Source: Vibrio rhodolitus (GTDB taxonomy: Bacteria > Pseudomonadota > Gammaproteobacteria > Enterobacterales > Vibrionaceae). From it: 64,000 nt of DNA. Numbering within the stretch: the stretch's first letter is position 1; each line of letters starts with the position of its first letter. Positions 29,403 to 38,564 of the stretch are shown here, piece by piece. The notes under the pieces are model-generated. The model made no database searches. It had not been told where the DNA came from and saw nothing but the letters and a program-made list of their open reading frames with translations. The DNA lies in contig NZ_QLYZ01000016.1 in NCBI RefSeq assembly GCF_003350325.1, positions 51,793-115,792 on the forward strand. Reading direction: 5' to 3'. A program made the translations under genes and the position numbers.

Positions 29403-30674
29403 CTAAGCGTTTTCTTTTTTAAACAGCTCCCTGAACACAGGGAAGATGTCATCAACGCTACGAATATTCTTCATGGCAAAGTTAGAGAAAGAGTTCTCCA
29501 GTTTCTCGTACTCATGCCACAAGGTTTGGTGAGAACGTCGGGTGATCTCGATATAGGAGTAATATTGGCATTTAGGCAGTAGACCTTCTTGCAGCAAATC
29601 TCTGCAGCGTGGAGAGTCATCAGCCCAGTTATCGCCATCGGAGGCTTGTGCCGCATAAATATTCCACTGACCTACAGGGTATCGGTCAGAGACGATTTCA
29701 TTCATCAATTTAAGCGCACTAGAAACAATGGTACCGCCTGTCTCTTGTGAATAGAAAAACTCATGTTCGTCGACTTCTTTCGCTTGAGTATGGTGGCGAA
29801 TAAACACCACTTCGACGTTTTCATACGTGCGAGTTAAGAACAGATAGAGCAACACGTAAAAACGTTTGGCGATATCTTTGGTAGCTTGATCCATCGAGCC
29901 TGAGACATCCATTAAGCAAAACATCACAGCTTGGCTGGAAGGAATAGGGCGGCGTTCGTAGTTTTTAAAGCGCAAATCGAAGGTATCGATAAAGGGTACA
30001 CTATCGATTTTTTTGCGCAGTGATGCGATCTCTTCTTTGAGGCGACGCTCTTCAATCAACTGTGCCGGTTCTTGGTTTTGAATGCGGTTAAGCTCTTCTT
30101 CCAATTCATGCATCATGCGGCGTTTGCCCGCTGTCATAGCGGTGCGTCGGGCGAGAGATTGCTGAAGTGATTTAACAATCGCTATATTGGCTGGGTTACC
30201 CGCCGTCTGATAACCAGCCCGGTGTGTTTTCCATTCGGTGATCTTGTTAATTTGGGTTTTGTCTAAATTGGGAAGTGCCAAATCTTCGAACAGAATATCC
30301 AGATATTCATCTTTGGAAATCTGGAACACAAACTCATCTTGACCTTCGCCATCTGGGCTCGCGTCACCCTCTCCGGTGCCTCCACCGCCGCCGCCACCTT
30401 TCGGGCGTTCAATTTTGTCGCCTTGGATAAATTGATCGTTACCCGGATGAACGCGCTCTTTCACCCCGCCTTGACCTTGATGAAAAATTGGCTCGCTAAT
30501 GTCTTTGTGCGGAATAGAAACGTCTTCACCGGTTTCGGTGTTGGTAATTGAACGGCGGTTAACTGCATCAGCCACCGATTCTTTGATTTTTTCTTTGTGG
30601 CGACGAATAAAGCGCTGTCTGTTGACGGCACTTTTGTTCTTGCCATTCAGTCGTCTGTCAATAAATTGCGCCAT
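29403..30674 (-). CDS. yeaH: YeaH/YhbH-family (DUF444) protein
   Basis: A 423-residue DUF444 protein with a C-terminal von Willebrand A-like region whose MIDAS-type motif is DVSGSMD (about residue 258). An N-terminal Arg/Lys-rich region and a glycine-rich low-complexity run (GGGGGGGT, about residue 100) precede it. It is encoded with the PrkA kinase in many bacteria and may be its partner or substrate, but this is not established. GGGGTGA precedes the ATG. Confidence 0.9.
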   Translation of the reverse strand: MAQFIDRRLNGKNKSAVNRQRFIRRHKEKIKESVADAVNRRSITNTETGEDVSIPHKDISEPIFHQGQGGVKERVHPGNDQFIQGDKIERPKGGGGGGGTGEGDASPDGEGQDEFVFQISKDEYLDILFEDLALPNLDKTQINKITEWKTHRAGYQTAGNPANIAIVKSLQQSLARRTAMTAGKRRMMHELEEELNRIQNQEPAQLIEERRLKEEIASLRKKIDSVPFIDTFDLRFKNYERRPIPSSQAVMFCLMDVSGSMDQATKDIAKRFYVLLYLFLTRTYENVEVVFIRHHTQAKEVDEHEFFYSQETGGTIVSSALKLMNEIVSDRYPVGQWNIYAAQASDGDNWADDSPRCRDLLQEGLLPKCQYYSYIEITRRSHQTLWHEYEKLENSFSNFAMKNIRSVDDIFPVFRELFKKENA

Positions 30675-30732
30675 GAGTCACCCCTTATTTGCTACATACA
30701 CCCTTGGTGTTTGTATTCATCGCATCCAATCT

Positions 30733-30759
30733 CCTACCAGAGCGTGTGGCTCTGGTAGG
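30733..30759. repeat. Perfect hairpin between yeaH and prkA
   Basis: An 11-bp perfect stem (CCTACCAGAGC / GCTCTGGTAGG) with a 5-base loop sits in the 131-base gap between prkA and yeaH. No T run follows on the minus strand, so an RNA-processing or stability element is more likely than a terminator. A second small palindrome, CCTGCTAGCAGG, lies nearby at about 30777. Confidence 0.7.
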
Positions 30760-30805
30760 TACTCCATGGGCAATCCCCTGCTAGCAGGAGATTTGTCTGC
30801 TGCTA

Positions 30806-32740
30806 TTAAGATGATTTACGTACGCGTAGGTACCATTCCGAAAGCAAGCGTACTTGTTTCTCGGTGTAACCTTTCTCCATCATGCGTGCGACAAAGTCGT
30901 CGTGTTTCTTCTGATCTTCCGAAGACGTTTTCGCATTGAAAGAGATAACCGGAAGCAGTTCTTCAGTGTTGGAGAACATTTTCTTCTCGATAACGGTGCG
31001 TAATTTCTCATAGCTAGTCCAAACTGGGTTTTGACCATTGTTGTTGGCGCGGGCACGCAGTACAAAGTTAACGATCTCATTACGGAAATCTTTTGGATTG
31101 CTAATGCCGGCGGTTTTCTCGATTTTCTCTAGCTCATTGTTAAGTGCAGAGCGATCGAATAGCTGACCGGTTTCTGGATCGCGGTACTCTTGGTCTTGAA
31201 TCCAGAAATCAGCGTAAGTCACGTAGCGGTCAAAGATGTTTTGTCCGTACTCAGAGTAGGACTCCAAGTATGCGGTTTGAATTTCTTTGCCGATAAACTC
31301 GACGTAGCGCGGTACTAGATAACCTTTCAAGAACTCAAGGTACTTGTCAGCGATATCTTGCGGGAACTGTTCACGCTCCACTTGCTGCTCAATCACATAG
31401 AACAGGTGTACTGGGTTCGCCGCGACTTCACTTTGATCAAAGTTAAACACGCGCGATAGGATCTTAAACGAGAAGCGGGTAGAGAGACCGGACATACCTT
31501 CATCAACACCAGCATAGTCGCGGTACTCTTGGTAGCTTTTCGCTTTTGGATCGGTATCTTTCAAGGTTTCGCCATCATACACGCGCATTTTCGAGAAGAT
31601 GGACGAATTTTCTGGCTCTTTTAAGCGCGACAGAATGCTGAACTGCGCCAATAAATCGAGAGTGCTTGGTGAGCACGGCGCTTTTGATAGCTCTGAATGA
31701 TCCAGCAGTTTCTGGTAGATTTTTACTTCTTCAGAAACGCGTAGACAGTAAGGCACTTTGACAATGTAAACACGGTCAAGGAACGCTTCATTGTTCTTGT
31801 TGTTACGGAAGGTTTGCCACTCTGATTCATTTGAGTGAGCGAGAATCATACCGTCAAACGGTAGGGCAGAGAGACCTTCAGTACCGTTGTAGTTACCTTC
31901 TTGTGTCGCCGTCAGCAATGGGTGCAAGACTTTTATTGGCGCCTTGAACATCTCAACGAATTCCATCAAGCCTTGGTTGGCTTTACATAATGCACCAGAG
32001 TAGCTGTATGCATCAGGGTCATCTTGTGAGTAGTGTTCTAGCATACGAATATCGACTTTACCCACTAGTGATGAAATATCTTGGTTGTTTTCATCACCTG
32101 GTTCGGTTTTGGCAACTGCAAGTTGATCGAGAATCGATGGACGAACTTTGACCACTTTGAACTTGGAAATATCACCGCCAAATTCATGTAAGCGTTTGGC
32201 TGCCCAAGGTGACATGATGGAGCGTAGGTAGCGTTTGTCGATGCCGTATTCTTGCTTGAGTAAATCGCCGTCCTCGTTCATGTCAAACAGACAGAATGGG
32301 TGATCGTTCACCGGACTACGTACACCATCGGCAGATAGTACATAAATCGGCTGCTGCTGCATCAATGCCTTGAGCTTTTCTGCTAGCGATGACTTACCGC
32401 CCCCTACAGGACCTAGTAAGTATAGGATTTGCTTACGTTCTTCTAGACCTTGCGCAGCATGTTTGAGATAGGAAACGATTTGTTCAATCGCTTCTTCCAT
32501 GCCGTAAAAGTCTTTGAAAGTCTCGTAGCGTGAAATAACACGGTTGGAAAAAATGCGGCTTAGTCGTGGATCCTGAGCGGTGTCGATCACCTCAGGCTCT
32601 CCAATAGCCATCAATAAGCGTTCTGCTGCATTAGCATAAGCGCTCTTGTCATCTTTACACAGTGCTAAGAAATCTTGTAAAGATAACTCCTCATCCTTGG
32701 ACGCTTCGTAGCGTGCTTGGAAATGGTCGAAAATGCTCAT
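30806..32740 (-). CDS. PrkA/YeaG-family serine protein kinase
   Basis: A 644-residue PrkA family protein with an N-terminal AAA-like domain (Walker A GPVGGGKSS near residue 109) and a C-terminal region distantly similar to eukaryotic kinases. E. coli YeaG is linked to nitrogen starvation and stationary-phase survival; B. subtilis PrkA is linked to sporulation, and ATP-dependent protease activity has also been claimed. It is the first gene of the prkA-yeaH-spoVR cluster. GGGGAAAT precedes the ATG. Confidence 0.92.
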   Translation of the reverse strand: MSIFDHFQARYEASKDEELSLQDFLALCKDDKSAYANAAERLLMAIGEPEVIDTAQDPRLSRIFSNRVISRYETFKDFYGMEEAIEQIVSYLKHAAQGLEERKQILYLLGPVGGGKSSLAEKLKALMQQQPIYVLSADGVRSPVNDHPFCLFDMNEDGDLLKQEYGIDKRYLRSIMSPWAAKRLHEFGGDISKFKVVKVRPSILDQLAVAKTEPGDENNQDISSLVGKVDIRMLEHYSQDDPDAYSYSGALCKANQGLMEFVEMFKAPIKVLHPLLTATQEGNYNGTEGLSALPFDGMILAHSNESEWQTFRNNKNNEAFLDRVYIVKVPYCLRVSEEVKIYQKLLDHSELSKAPCSPSTLDLLAQFSILSRLKEPENSSIFSKMRVYDGETLKDTDPKAKSYQEYRDYAGVDEGMSGLSTRFSFKILSRVFNFDQSEVAANPVHLFYVIEQQVEREQFPQDIADKYLEFLKGYLVPRYVEFIGKEIQTAYLESYSEYGQNIFDRYVTYADFWIQDQEYRDPETGQLFDRSALNNELEKIEKTAGISNPKDFRNEIVNFVLRARANNNGQNPVWTSYEKLRTVIEKKMFSNTEELLPVISFNAKTSSEDQKKHDDFVARMMEKGYTEKQVRLLSEWYLRVRKSS

Positions 32741-33070
32741 AATGATTTCCCCTCTGAACCTGTCAAACTGACAAACAACTCGCTAAAAATTACACATCCT
32801 TCATTAATTAAGACTAGTGGGGATTTCTAATTTTGCTTAAAAAATATGTGTTTATTTGCAAAATTATCGCTTAGTCCTTTACTCCCAATCAGCCTAATGT
32901 CTGAAGACAACCTTTTATACGGCTTGGCTCGATGGATAGTTTCAACTGCGTAGAGAATTCAAAAACTTGCCTGTAAAAAAGTCGTTTTGCCACTTTTCTT
33001 GCTGGGTTGAATAACAATACGTCATACGTTATCATTTGGTTTGTTTTTGGTGTATTGAATGGGAAAGGTT
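32741..33070. other. Intergenic region between divergent prkA and ompV-like genes
   Basis: This 330-base, AT-rich gap must hold both promoters. I see no open frame of note and no confident -35/-10 pair. A short direct repeat TACGTCATACG occurs near 33018. Confidence 0.5.
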
Positions 33071-33823
33071 GTGAAAAATAAGTGGTTGCCTATCGTGGCG
33101 TTGATGTTGGGGTGTGGTTCTACGGCGGCACAGGCAAACGTGAGCCAATGGTCCTTGGGTGTTGGTGCTTCCTACTCACCGGCAGTGTATAAAGATACCC
33201 CTTCAAATAAAGCCGTTATTCCAGTGATTGGCTATGAAGGTACTCACTTTTTTATGCGTGGTTTTAGTGCCGGTTACCGCTTAAATCCGATCGGCTCGAC
33301 GCATAATATCGTTTTTCGCGCTGCCTACGATCCGCGTACGCTAAAGCCGGGTGATTCAAATGACCCTGTAATCAGAGAAATGGACAAGCGTGATGCAACC
33401 ATTTTTGGTGGAGTTAGCTATCAGTTGATCACCATGGTTGGTATGTTTGAAACCACTGCAGGGACTGATATTGGTGGGACTCATAATGGTTTATACGGTG
33501 AAGCGGCATGGCGTTTGCCGTTTCGTGGGCGCGGCTGGGGACTAACACCAAGTATCGGCTATTCGTACAATAGCGATAAAATTAACAACCACTTATATGG
33601 TGTCAGTGCGGCAGAGGCGCAGCGCGCTGGAATCGAGGCGTTTGATGCAGATTGGGATGGTCAGTATTTTATTGGGCTTTCAGGTTATATGCACCTAACA
33701 CCAAACTTTCGTGTCGGGGGCGGGGTTCGCTATACCAATCTTGAGGGAGATATTGAGAACAGTCCGCTGATTGAATCTGGCATTAATACCGCGACCAACA
33801 TTACTTTTGTTTATCTGTTTTAA
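33071..33823 (+). CDS. MipA/OmpV-family outer-membrane protein
   Basis: Outer-membrane beta-barrel of the MipA/OmpV family, about 250 residues. A signal peptide ending AAQA is followed by SLGVGASYSPAVYKD, a typical first strand, and the protein ends in Phe (VYLF), as barrels do for BAM recognition. The GTG at 33071 is preferred because GGGAAAGG lies just before it; an in-frame ATG at 33059 is the alternative. MipA scaffolds lytic enzymes in E. coli and OmpV is an antigenic porin-like protein in vibrios; which role applies is unclear. Confidence 0.8.
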   Translation: MKNKWLPIVALMLGCGSTAAQANVSQWSLGVGASYSPAVYKDTPSNKAVIPVIGYEGTHFFMRGFSAGYRLNPIGSTHNIVFRAAYDPRTLKPGDSNDPVIREMDKRDATIFGGVSYQLITMVGMFETTAGTDIGGTHNGLYGEAAWRLPFRGRGWGLTPSIGYSYNSDKINNHLYGVSAAEAQRAGIEAFDADWDGQYFIGLSGYMHLTPNFRVGGGVRYTNLEGDIENSPLIESGINTATNITFVYLF

Positions 33824-33837
33824 GTTGGCGTGGTAAG

Positions 33838-33865
33838 AAAAAAGCTGCTCATGGGAGTAGCTTTT
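33838..33865 (+). terminator. Terminator after the ompV-like gene
   Basis: A 10-bp stem (AAAGCTGCTC / GAGTAGCTTT, one wobble) followed by T residues, just past the stop. Confidence 0.7.
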
Positions 33866-33897
33866 GAACAATTCTATTTTTATTTTTTATCAGACGC

Positions 33898-34398
33898 TTA
33901 CGCGTTGAAGATCTGTTTTAGCTCGTTAGCACATAAGTGATATTGGCGTGGGCATTTGCGCCATGTTGCTAACATACGGCGGTATTTTTCCAACATTGGC
34001 ATTTGCGCGTTGAAGTTATGCTCGCCTTTCTCAAATTGAGGGTAAAGACCTTCAGAATCCACCAAGAAACGTACGTAATGCACTAGCTTACACTCAGTGC
34101 CACAGTCAAAACCTAGGAACTGTAGGCGGCGTTGGTCAACGTCTTTACGCTCATGCTCTTCTAACATATTGTTAGATTCTTGCATCGCGTGATACATCTC
34201 CATAATGTCGATGATTTCGCGACATTCTTGCTCTTCGATACAACCAAAATCTTTGTTTAGCTCACGCATTTGTAATACATAACCGCGTTCGACGATTGTT
34301 TGTAAGCGCTTGTATTTTTGAGCGTTTTCTGGGTCCATCTGTGACATCAGGTAGTACTGGTTAGATAGAATCAAACGTTGAGCGTTTGTCATTTCCAT
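33898..34398 (-). CDS. yfbU: YfbU family (UPF0304) protein
   Basis: A 166-residue protein closely similar to E. coli YfbU from the first residue ([15 protein letters not shown]) to the last ([17 protein letters not shown]). Helical and cytoplasmic; overexpression of YfbU has been linked to cell death in E. coli, but a normal role is not known. Single gene with GGTGACC-rich upstream sequence. The family match is clear. Confidence 0.93.
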   Translation of the reverse strand: MEMTNAQRLILSNQYYLMSQMDPENAQKYKRLQTIVERGYVLQMRELNKDFGCIEEQECREIIDIMEMYHAMQESNNMLEEHERKDVDQRRLQFLGFDCGTECKLVHYVRFLVDSEGLYPQFEKGEHNFNAQMPMLEKYRRMLATWRKCPRQYHLCANELKQIFNA

Positions 34399-34510
34399 TG
34401 GGGTGACCTCGTAAATCTAGTACATCTTTAATGTGCTTAGGTTAGCCTGTTGTTGTGACTTGAAACATGATCTCAACACATGTTTATGAGCAAAAATGAA
34501 AACTTTTTAC

Positions 34511-35176
34511 TTATTTTTTGTGATAATGATTATAGATGTAATCACGGTCTGAGAAGGTTCTCAGCCATTCGGGTTTAAACACACTCAACACCGCGACAGC
34601 CATACCGTTTAGTAACCCCTCCGGGAAAGCCAGCAGTATGATAAAGATCAGATAATTGTCGACGATGGTAGTCCAATCATGCACATCAGTGAGCAATTGA
34701 AATAATCCGGTTGCGACTAGGTGAACACTGCCAGCAAGGGCACCGTTAAAGAAACCAGCGACAAAGATATAAACGAAGATATTGCGCGGAAGATAGCGAT
34801 AGCTGAGTAGAAAGACAGCATAGCTGATTAAGATAGGGACCAAACAAGACAGCAGTAAATATTGCCCCATCGCGCTAATAGTTAACGAGCCGAACAGACT
34901 CAAGCTGAGAGTAATAGGAAAGCAGAGTAGGTAGGCGATACGCCAGCCGTACATCAGGGTTAGGCTAGTTAACGCGAGAAAGTGAATATCGAGACCCTGT
35001 TTAACTCCCGCCTCTGCAGACCATAGCAGGAAGAGAGCAAAGCAGGCGGCAAAGGTTAGATGTTGAAAACGACTTTCGCTTTTGAGTTTTGGGTAGAAGT
35101 TATCTCGTATGTCGCCAAAGCAAAGCGCAAGGGGCAGGAGGGCAAGTATCCACATCCACAGATTGCTTAGTTCCAT
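34511..35176 (-). CDS. CbiM-like membrane protein (COG3235)
   Basis: A 221-residue integral membrane protein with six or seven predicted helices, resembling the CbiM/energy-coupling-factor permease superfamily (COG3235). The start at 35176 is chosen because GGAGG lies 6 bases upstream; the frame is open for ten more codons. The AGFFNGALAGSVHLVATGLF and FPEGLLNGMAVAVL segments fit the family. No ATPase or CbiQ-type partner lies nearby, so if it is a metal or vitamin transporter the partners are elsewhere or absent. Substrate is unknown. Confidence 0.7.
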   Translation of the reverse strand: MELSNLWMWILALLPLALCFGDIRDNFYPKLKSESRFQHLTFAACFALFLLWSAEAGVKQGLDIHFLALTSLTLMYGWRIAYLLCFPITLSLSLFGSLTISAMGQYLLLSCLVPILISYAVFLLSYRYLPRNIFVYIFVAGFFNGALAGSVHLVATGLFQLLTDVHDWTTIVDNYLIFIILLAFPEGLLNGMAVAVLSVFKPEWLRTFSDRDYIYNHYHKK

Positions 35177-35327
35177 TGCGCGCCTCCATTTTGCACTTTG
35201 TGTCACTTGGAATTGTTTTTCGCTAAATCGACATTGTCTCTATGCAGATATAGGCGTAACGTTAAGGTAGTCGCCTACAGTTTTTGCTCGTAGGCATTAC
35301 ATCGTTAAGTTCAAGTATGGTTTAACT

Positions 35328-36413
35328 ATGAAAAAATCGATATTGGCGCTACTTTTCGCTTCTTGCTTTCACTATTCAGCGCATGCCTGCACGGGTATCT
35401 CGCTTTCAACAACCAACAATGATTATATTCAGGCTCGTACTATTGAATGGGGTCATAGTGACTTAAACAGTAAGTTAATTATCTCGCCGCGTAACTACTC
35501 TTACACATCCACTATGCCAGATCAAAAACAGGGCTTAAATTGGCAGAGCAAATATGGCTTTGCAGGCATTTCTGTTAGCGATGACAAATTTATTGCTGAA
35601 GGGGTTAACGAAAAAGGTCTTAGTGCCGGGTTATTTTACTTTCGCAACTACGGTTCTTTAGCCGAGTATCAGCCAAATGATCGTGCCAACAACATCACAG
35701 ATATGGACTTTGTTCGTTGGATGCTTAGTCAGTTTGAAACCGTTGAACAGGTTGAAGCGGCGTTGCATAAAATCAAGATTGTCACGGTTTATTTTGATCA
35801 GCAGGGTAACCCTTCACCCACGGCTCACTGGCGCGTCTCTGACAAAAGCGGCAATAGCATTGTGATTGAGATTATGAATCAGGGTGAAATCCACATTCAT
35901 AAAAACAGCGCTAAGGTGCTGACCAACTCACCAGACTACGCTTGGCAAGTCACCAACCTGAATAACTACATTAACCTGCGTCCGGGTAGCAGCAGCGATC
36001 AGCAAATCAATGGGGTCACCGCACGCTCTTTCGGTGTTGGTTCTGCTTTTGTCGGTCTGCCAGGTGATATCTCGCCACCATCACGTTTTGTACGAGCTGC
36101 GTTTTACGTTAATACTGCCCCAGAACTGAAAAATGGTCAGCAGGCAGTCTCGCAAGCTTTTCATATCTTGAATAACTTTGATATTCCAATTGGCAGTGAA
36201 TTTAGTGACAAGAGCCACATTGCAGATTTGCCAAGCGCAACCCAGTGGACCTCGGTGATTGATCAGGGTAACGGTTTACTGTTCTACAAAACCATGCATG
36301 ACAGTACGATTCGTCGGGTTGATTTAAACCAGCTAGATTTCACTAGCAAGGTTGAGCATAAGCAGCCGCTTGATAGCGGGAAGTTTCATTTTGAGGATGT
36401 CGAAATTAACTAA
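35328..36413 (+). CDS. Secreted choloylglycine hydrolase / penicillin V acylase family protein
   Basis: Ntn-hydrolase of 361 residues in the linear amide C-N hydrolase family. Signal peptidase cleavage after SAHA exposes Cys 21 as the N-terminal nucleophile (CTGISLST). Other active-site features are ARTIEWG with the conserved Arg, the Asn of TNSPDYAWQ, and PSRFVRA. Gram-negative members are periplasmic and hydrolyse penicillin V, bile-salt conjugates or acyl-homoserine lactones; the substrate here cannot be told. Single gene with its own terminator. Confidence 0.88.
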   Translation: MKKSILALLFASCFHYSAHACTGISLSTTNNDYIQARTIEWGHSDLNSKLIISPRNYSYTSTMPDQKQGLNWQSKYGFAGISVSDDKFIAEGVNEKGLSAGLFYFRNYGSLAEYQPNDRANNITDMDFVRWMLSQFETVEQVEAALHKIKIVTVYFDQQGNPSPTAHWRVSDKSGNSIVIEIMNQGEIHIHKNSAKVLTNSPDYAWQVTNLNNYINLRPGSSSDQQINGVTARSFGVGSAFVGLPGDISPPSRFVRAAFYVNTAPELKNGQQAVSQAFHILNNFDIPIGSEFSDKSHIADLPSATQWTSVIDQGNGLLFYKTMHDSTIRRVDLNQLDFTSKVEHKQPLDSGKFHFEDVEIN

Positions 36414-36447
36414 TCTTGAAGTTAAATAATTTCGACTTTAGAAAAGC

Positions 36448-36475
36448 AACAAGGCACTTATTTAAGTGCCTTGTT
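36448..36475. terminator. Bidirectional hairpin between the choloylglycine hydrolase gene and pflA
   Basis: A perfect 13-bp stem (AACAAGGCACTTA / TAAGTGCCTTGTT) with a 2-base loop lies between two convergent genes. The trailing T runs are short. Confidence 0.75.
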
Positions 36476-36501
36476 CAATTTAAATCGTAGTCGAAGTTTG
36501 A

Positions 36502-37242
36502 TTAGTACTTAACGTTTGGATGGTACTGCTCAAGAATCGATTTGATGTTTTCCATCGTCTCTTTTGGCGGCGGGTTTACGCCCTCTAGCGGGTATTCAAA
36601 GCCTAGCGCTTCCCATTTGTGTGCACCTAGCTTGTGGTATGGCAGTAGCTCAACTTTTTCGATGTTGTCCATGTCTTTAATGAATTCACCCAGCATGTGC
36701 GCGGCTTCATCTTCATCGGTGTAACCTGGCACCACTACGTAGCGAATCCAAGTCTTTTGACCTTTCTGATGTAGGTAGCGAGCAAAGTCGAGTACGCGAC
36801 GGTTAGAAACACCGATAAAGTCTTGGTGAATCTCATCCTTCATATGCTTAAGGTCAAGCATAACCAGATCCGTTACTTCTAGCACTTCATCGACCACGTC
36901 GGTGTGCTTACGGATGTAGCCGTTAGTGTCTAGGCAGGTGTGAATACCTTCTGCCTGCGCTGCGCGGAAAAAGTCGCGAACAAACTCCGGTTGCAGCATT
37001 GCTTCGCCGCCTGAACAGGTAATGCCACCGCCAGAAGCTTTCATAAAGTGGCGGTAACTTTTTGCTTCGCTGATGATCTCTTCAACGGTCACATCTTTGC
37101 CGTCATGCGTATCCCACGTGTCGCGGTTATGACAATATTTACAACGCATTAAGCAGCCTTGAAGGAAGACAATAAAACGAATTCCAGGGCCATCGACAGT
37201 GCCACATGATTCAAAAGAATGAATACGACCAATTGTTGACAT
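36502..37242 (-). CDS. pflA: PflA, pyruvate formate-lyase activating enzyme
   Basis: Radical SAM enzyme of 246 residues that installs the glycyl radical on PflB under anaerobiosis. The [4Fe-4S] motif CLMRCKYC uses Cys 30, 34 and 37, and [17 protein letters not shown] is the SAM-binding segment. Unlike E. coli, it is separated from pflB by an lpxR-like gene, all on the minus strand. GAGATGAGCTC lies upstream. Confidence 0.95.
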   Translation of the reverse strand: MSTIGRIHSFESCGTVDGPGIRFIVFLQGCLMRCKYCHNRDTWDTHDGKDVTVEEIISEAKSYRHFMKASGGGITCSGGEAMLQPEFVRDFFRAAQAEGIHTCLDTNGYIRKHTDVVDEVLEVTDLVMLDLKHMKDEIHQDFIGVSNRRVLDFARYLHQKGQKTWIRYVVVPGYTDEDEAAHMLGEFIKDMDNIEKVELLPYHKLGAHKWEALGFEYPLEGVNPPPKETMENIKSILEQYHPNVKY

Positions 37243-37390
37243 GAGCTCATCTCTTTAGCAATTATTTGAACGTTATTTTATTACAAATCACCCTGATTAA
37301 ATAGGGTTATACGTGCTTCTTGACGAATAATTCCATCAAGATATGGCATTCGGCGAATCGTTAGCCGCTCTTAAGTGAGGGCGGGCATCA

Positions 37391-38365
37391 CTACAAGAAA
37401 AAGAAGACTGAAAATGATGCATTTGCGTGGTAATCACTTAGGGCTTGTTGATAGTCTGCTGTGCGTATATTGGCACTAAAACTGGCTCCAAATTGATGGT
37501 TATACCAAGCAACTCCCATTACAGCACCGGCTTGTGTGTGGTCGAGTGTGATAGGGAAGTTTTGTTCATTTTCGATGCCAGGTCGGTTGCCTTCAAGCGT
37601 GATGTCGTTAAAGCGGTACATCAATTCAATGCCAGAATAAAGAAACCAAGCTTGTTTCGCGTTTCCTAGTGCACTAGGACGAAAGTTACGTTCACTATCA
37701 ATATTTGCCGCGCCGAGGCTCCCCGTTAAATTTTCTCCCCATCTCAGCATCAGCCCTGATGAGATATCGCTGCGTAAATTGCCGCCATTAATCTCACTAA
37801 TGTTAGAGATTTCAAATTGTGTTGAGTTGCTGCTGGACGCGCGATAGAGAGCATAATGATTGAGATATCCGAGATTAAAGACTAAACCTTCTTCAACCTG
37901 ATAATCCCAGCCATTGGGGTATTCGGAATTGGTAATATTATGTACAAGACGCTGCGCTTTCGCAGCCAAAGAGTCTTCCCCAACCACGCCGAGCGTGACG
38001 TTATAACGTGCAGTGCGCTGAGGTAAAATGGTCAAATAGTTTAATTCACTGTATAGCAGACCGGCATAAGGGCGCTGATTGACCAGTGGTTCTGAGGCAA
38101 AAAGGTCGCGCGGGGTATACATTTTTTGCCCTAACATCACTTCGAATTTATCTAAAGATTGGGACGATAAGCTGAGCGAAGTGAGACGGTTGTCTAACGG
38201 GAGCTCGGCACTGGTGTAAGAGAGAAAAAGCCCGTTGGTGTATTCGCGGTCGACGCCGAATAGCCCGTCGTTATCAAAGGTAGCGGTTAGGGTAGGTTGG
38301 CTTGCAAAGCAAAAATGAGTCGATAACGCGCTAATTAGAACAAAACCACAAGCTGTTTTCATCAT
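37391..38365 (-). CDS. LpxR-family (DUF2219) lipid A 3'-O-deacylase
   Basis: Predicted outer-membrane beta-barrel of 324 residues with a signal peptide ending FCFA. Diagnostic LpxR features are FDNDGLFGVDREYTNGL near the mature N-terminus (Asn-Asp, Thr-Asn), GQKMYTP, RPYAGLLY, and AQRLVHN with the catalytic-type His. Such enzymes remove the 3'-acyloxyacyl chain of lipid A and can soften immune detection. It ends in FFFL. It lies between pflA and pflB without obvious functional link to them. Activity is inferred. Confidence 0.85.
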   Translation of the reverse strand: MMKTACGFVLISALSTHFCFASQPTLTATFDNDGLFGVDREYTNGLFLSYTSAELPLDNRLTSLSLSSQSLDKFEVMLGQKMYTPRDLFASEPLVNQRPYAGLLYSELNYLTILPQRTARYNVTLGVVGEDSLAAKAQRLVHNITNSEYPNGWDYQVEEGLVFNLGYLNHYALYRASSSNSTQFEISNISEINGGNLRSDISSGLMLRWGENLTGSLGAANIDSERNFRPSALGNAKQAWFLYSGIELMYRFNDITLEGNRPGIENEQNFPITLDHTQAGAVMGVAWYNHQFGASFSANIRTADYQQALSDYHANASFSVFFFL

Positions 38366-38514
38366 GCGCTGCTACCCCCTAGTATCAAGACCAATTGATG
38401 GCTTATCTAATTAATAATTATAGGTGCTGGAGCATGCTTATGTATTGATGGGCAAAGCAGAATTGAACTAACTATTGTGGTGAGTTCACAATTTAGTGTC
38501 GGACCGAGACAGAT

Positions 38515-38546
38515 GTAAAAAAGCCCCGCTTACGCGAGGCTTTTAT
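38515..38546 (-). terminator. Terminator after pflB
   Basis: On the minus strand, AAAAGCCTCGC and GCGGGGCTTTT arms with loop GTAA are followed by T residues, 20 bases past the pflB stop. Confidence 0.85.
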
Positions 38547-38564
38547 CAATCATTCAGCTGAGAA

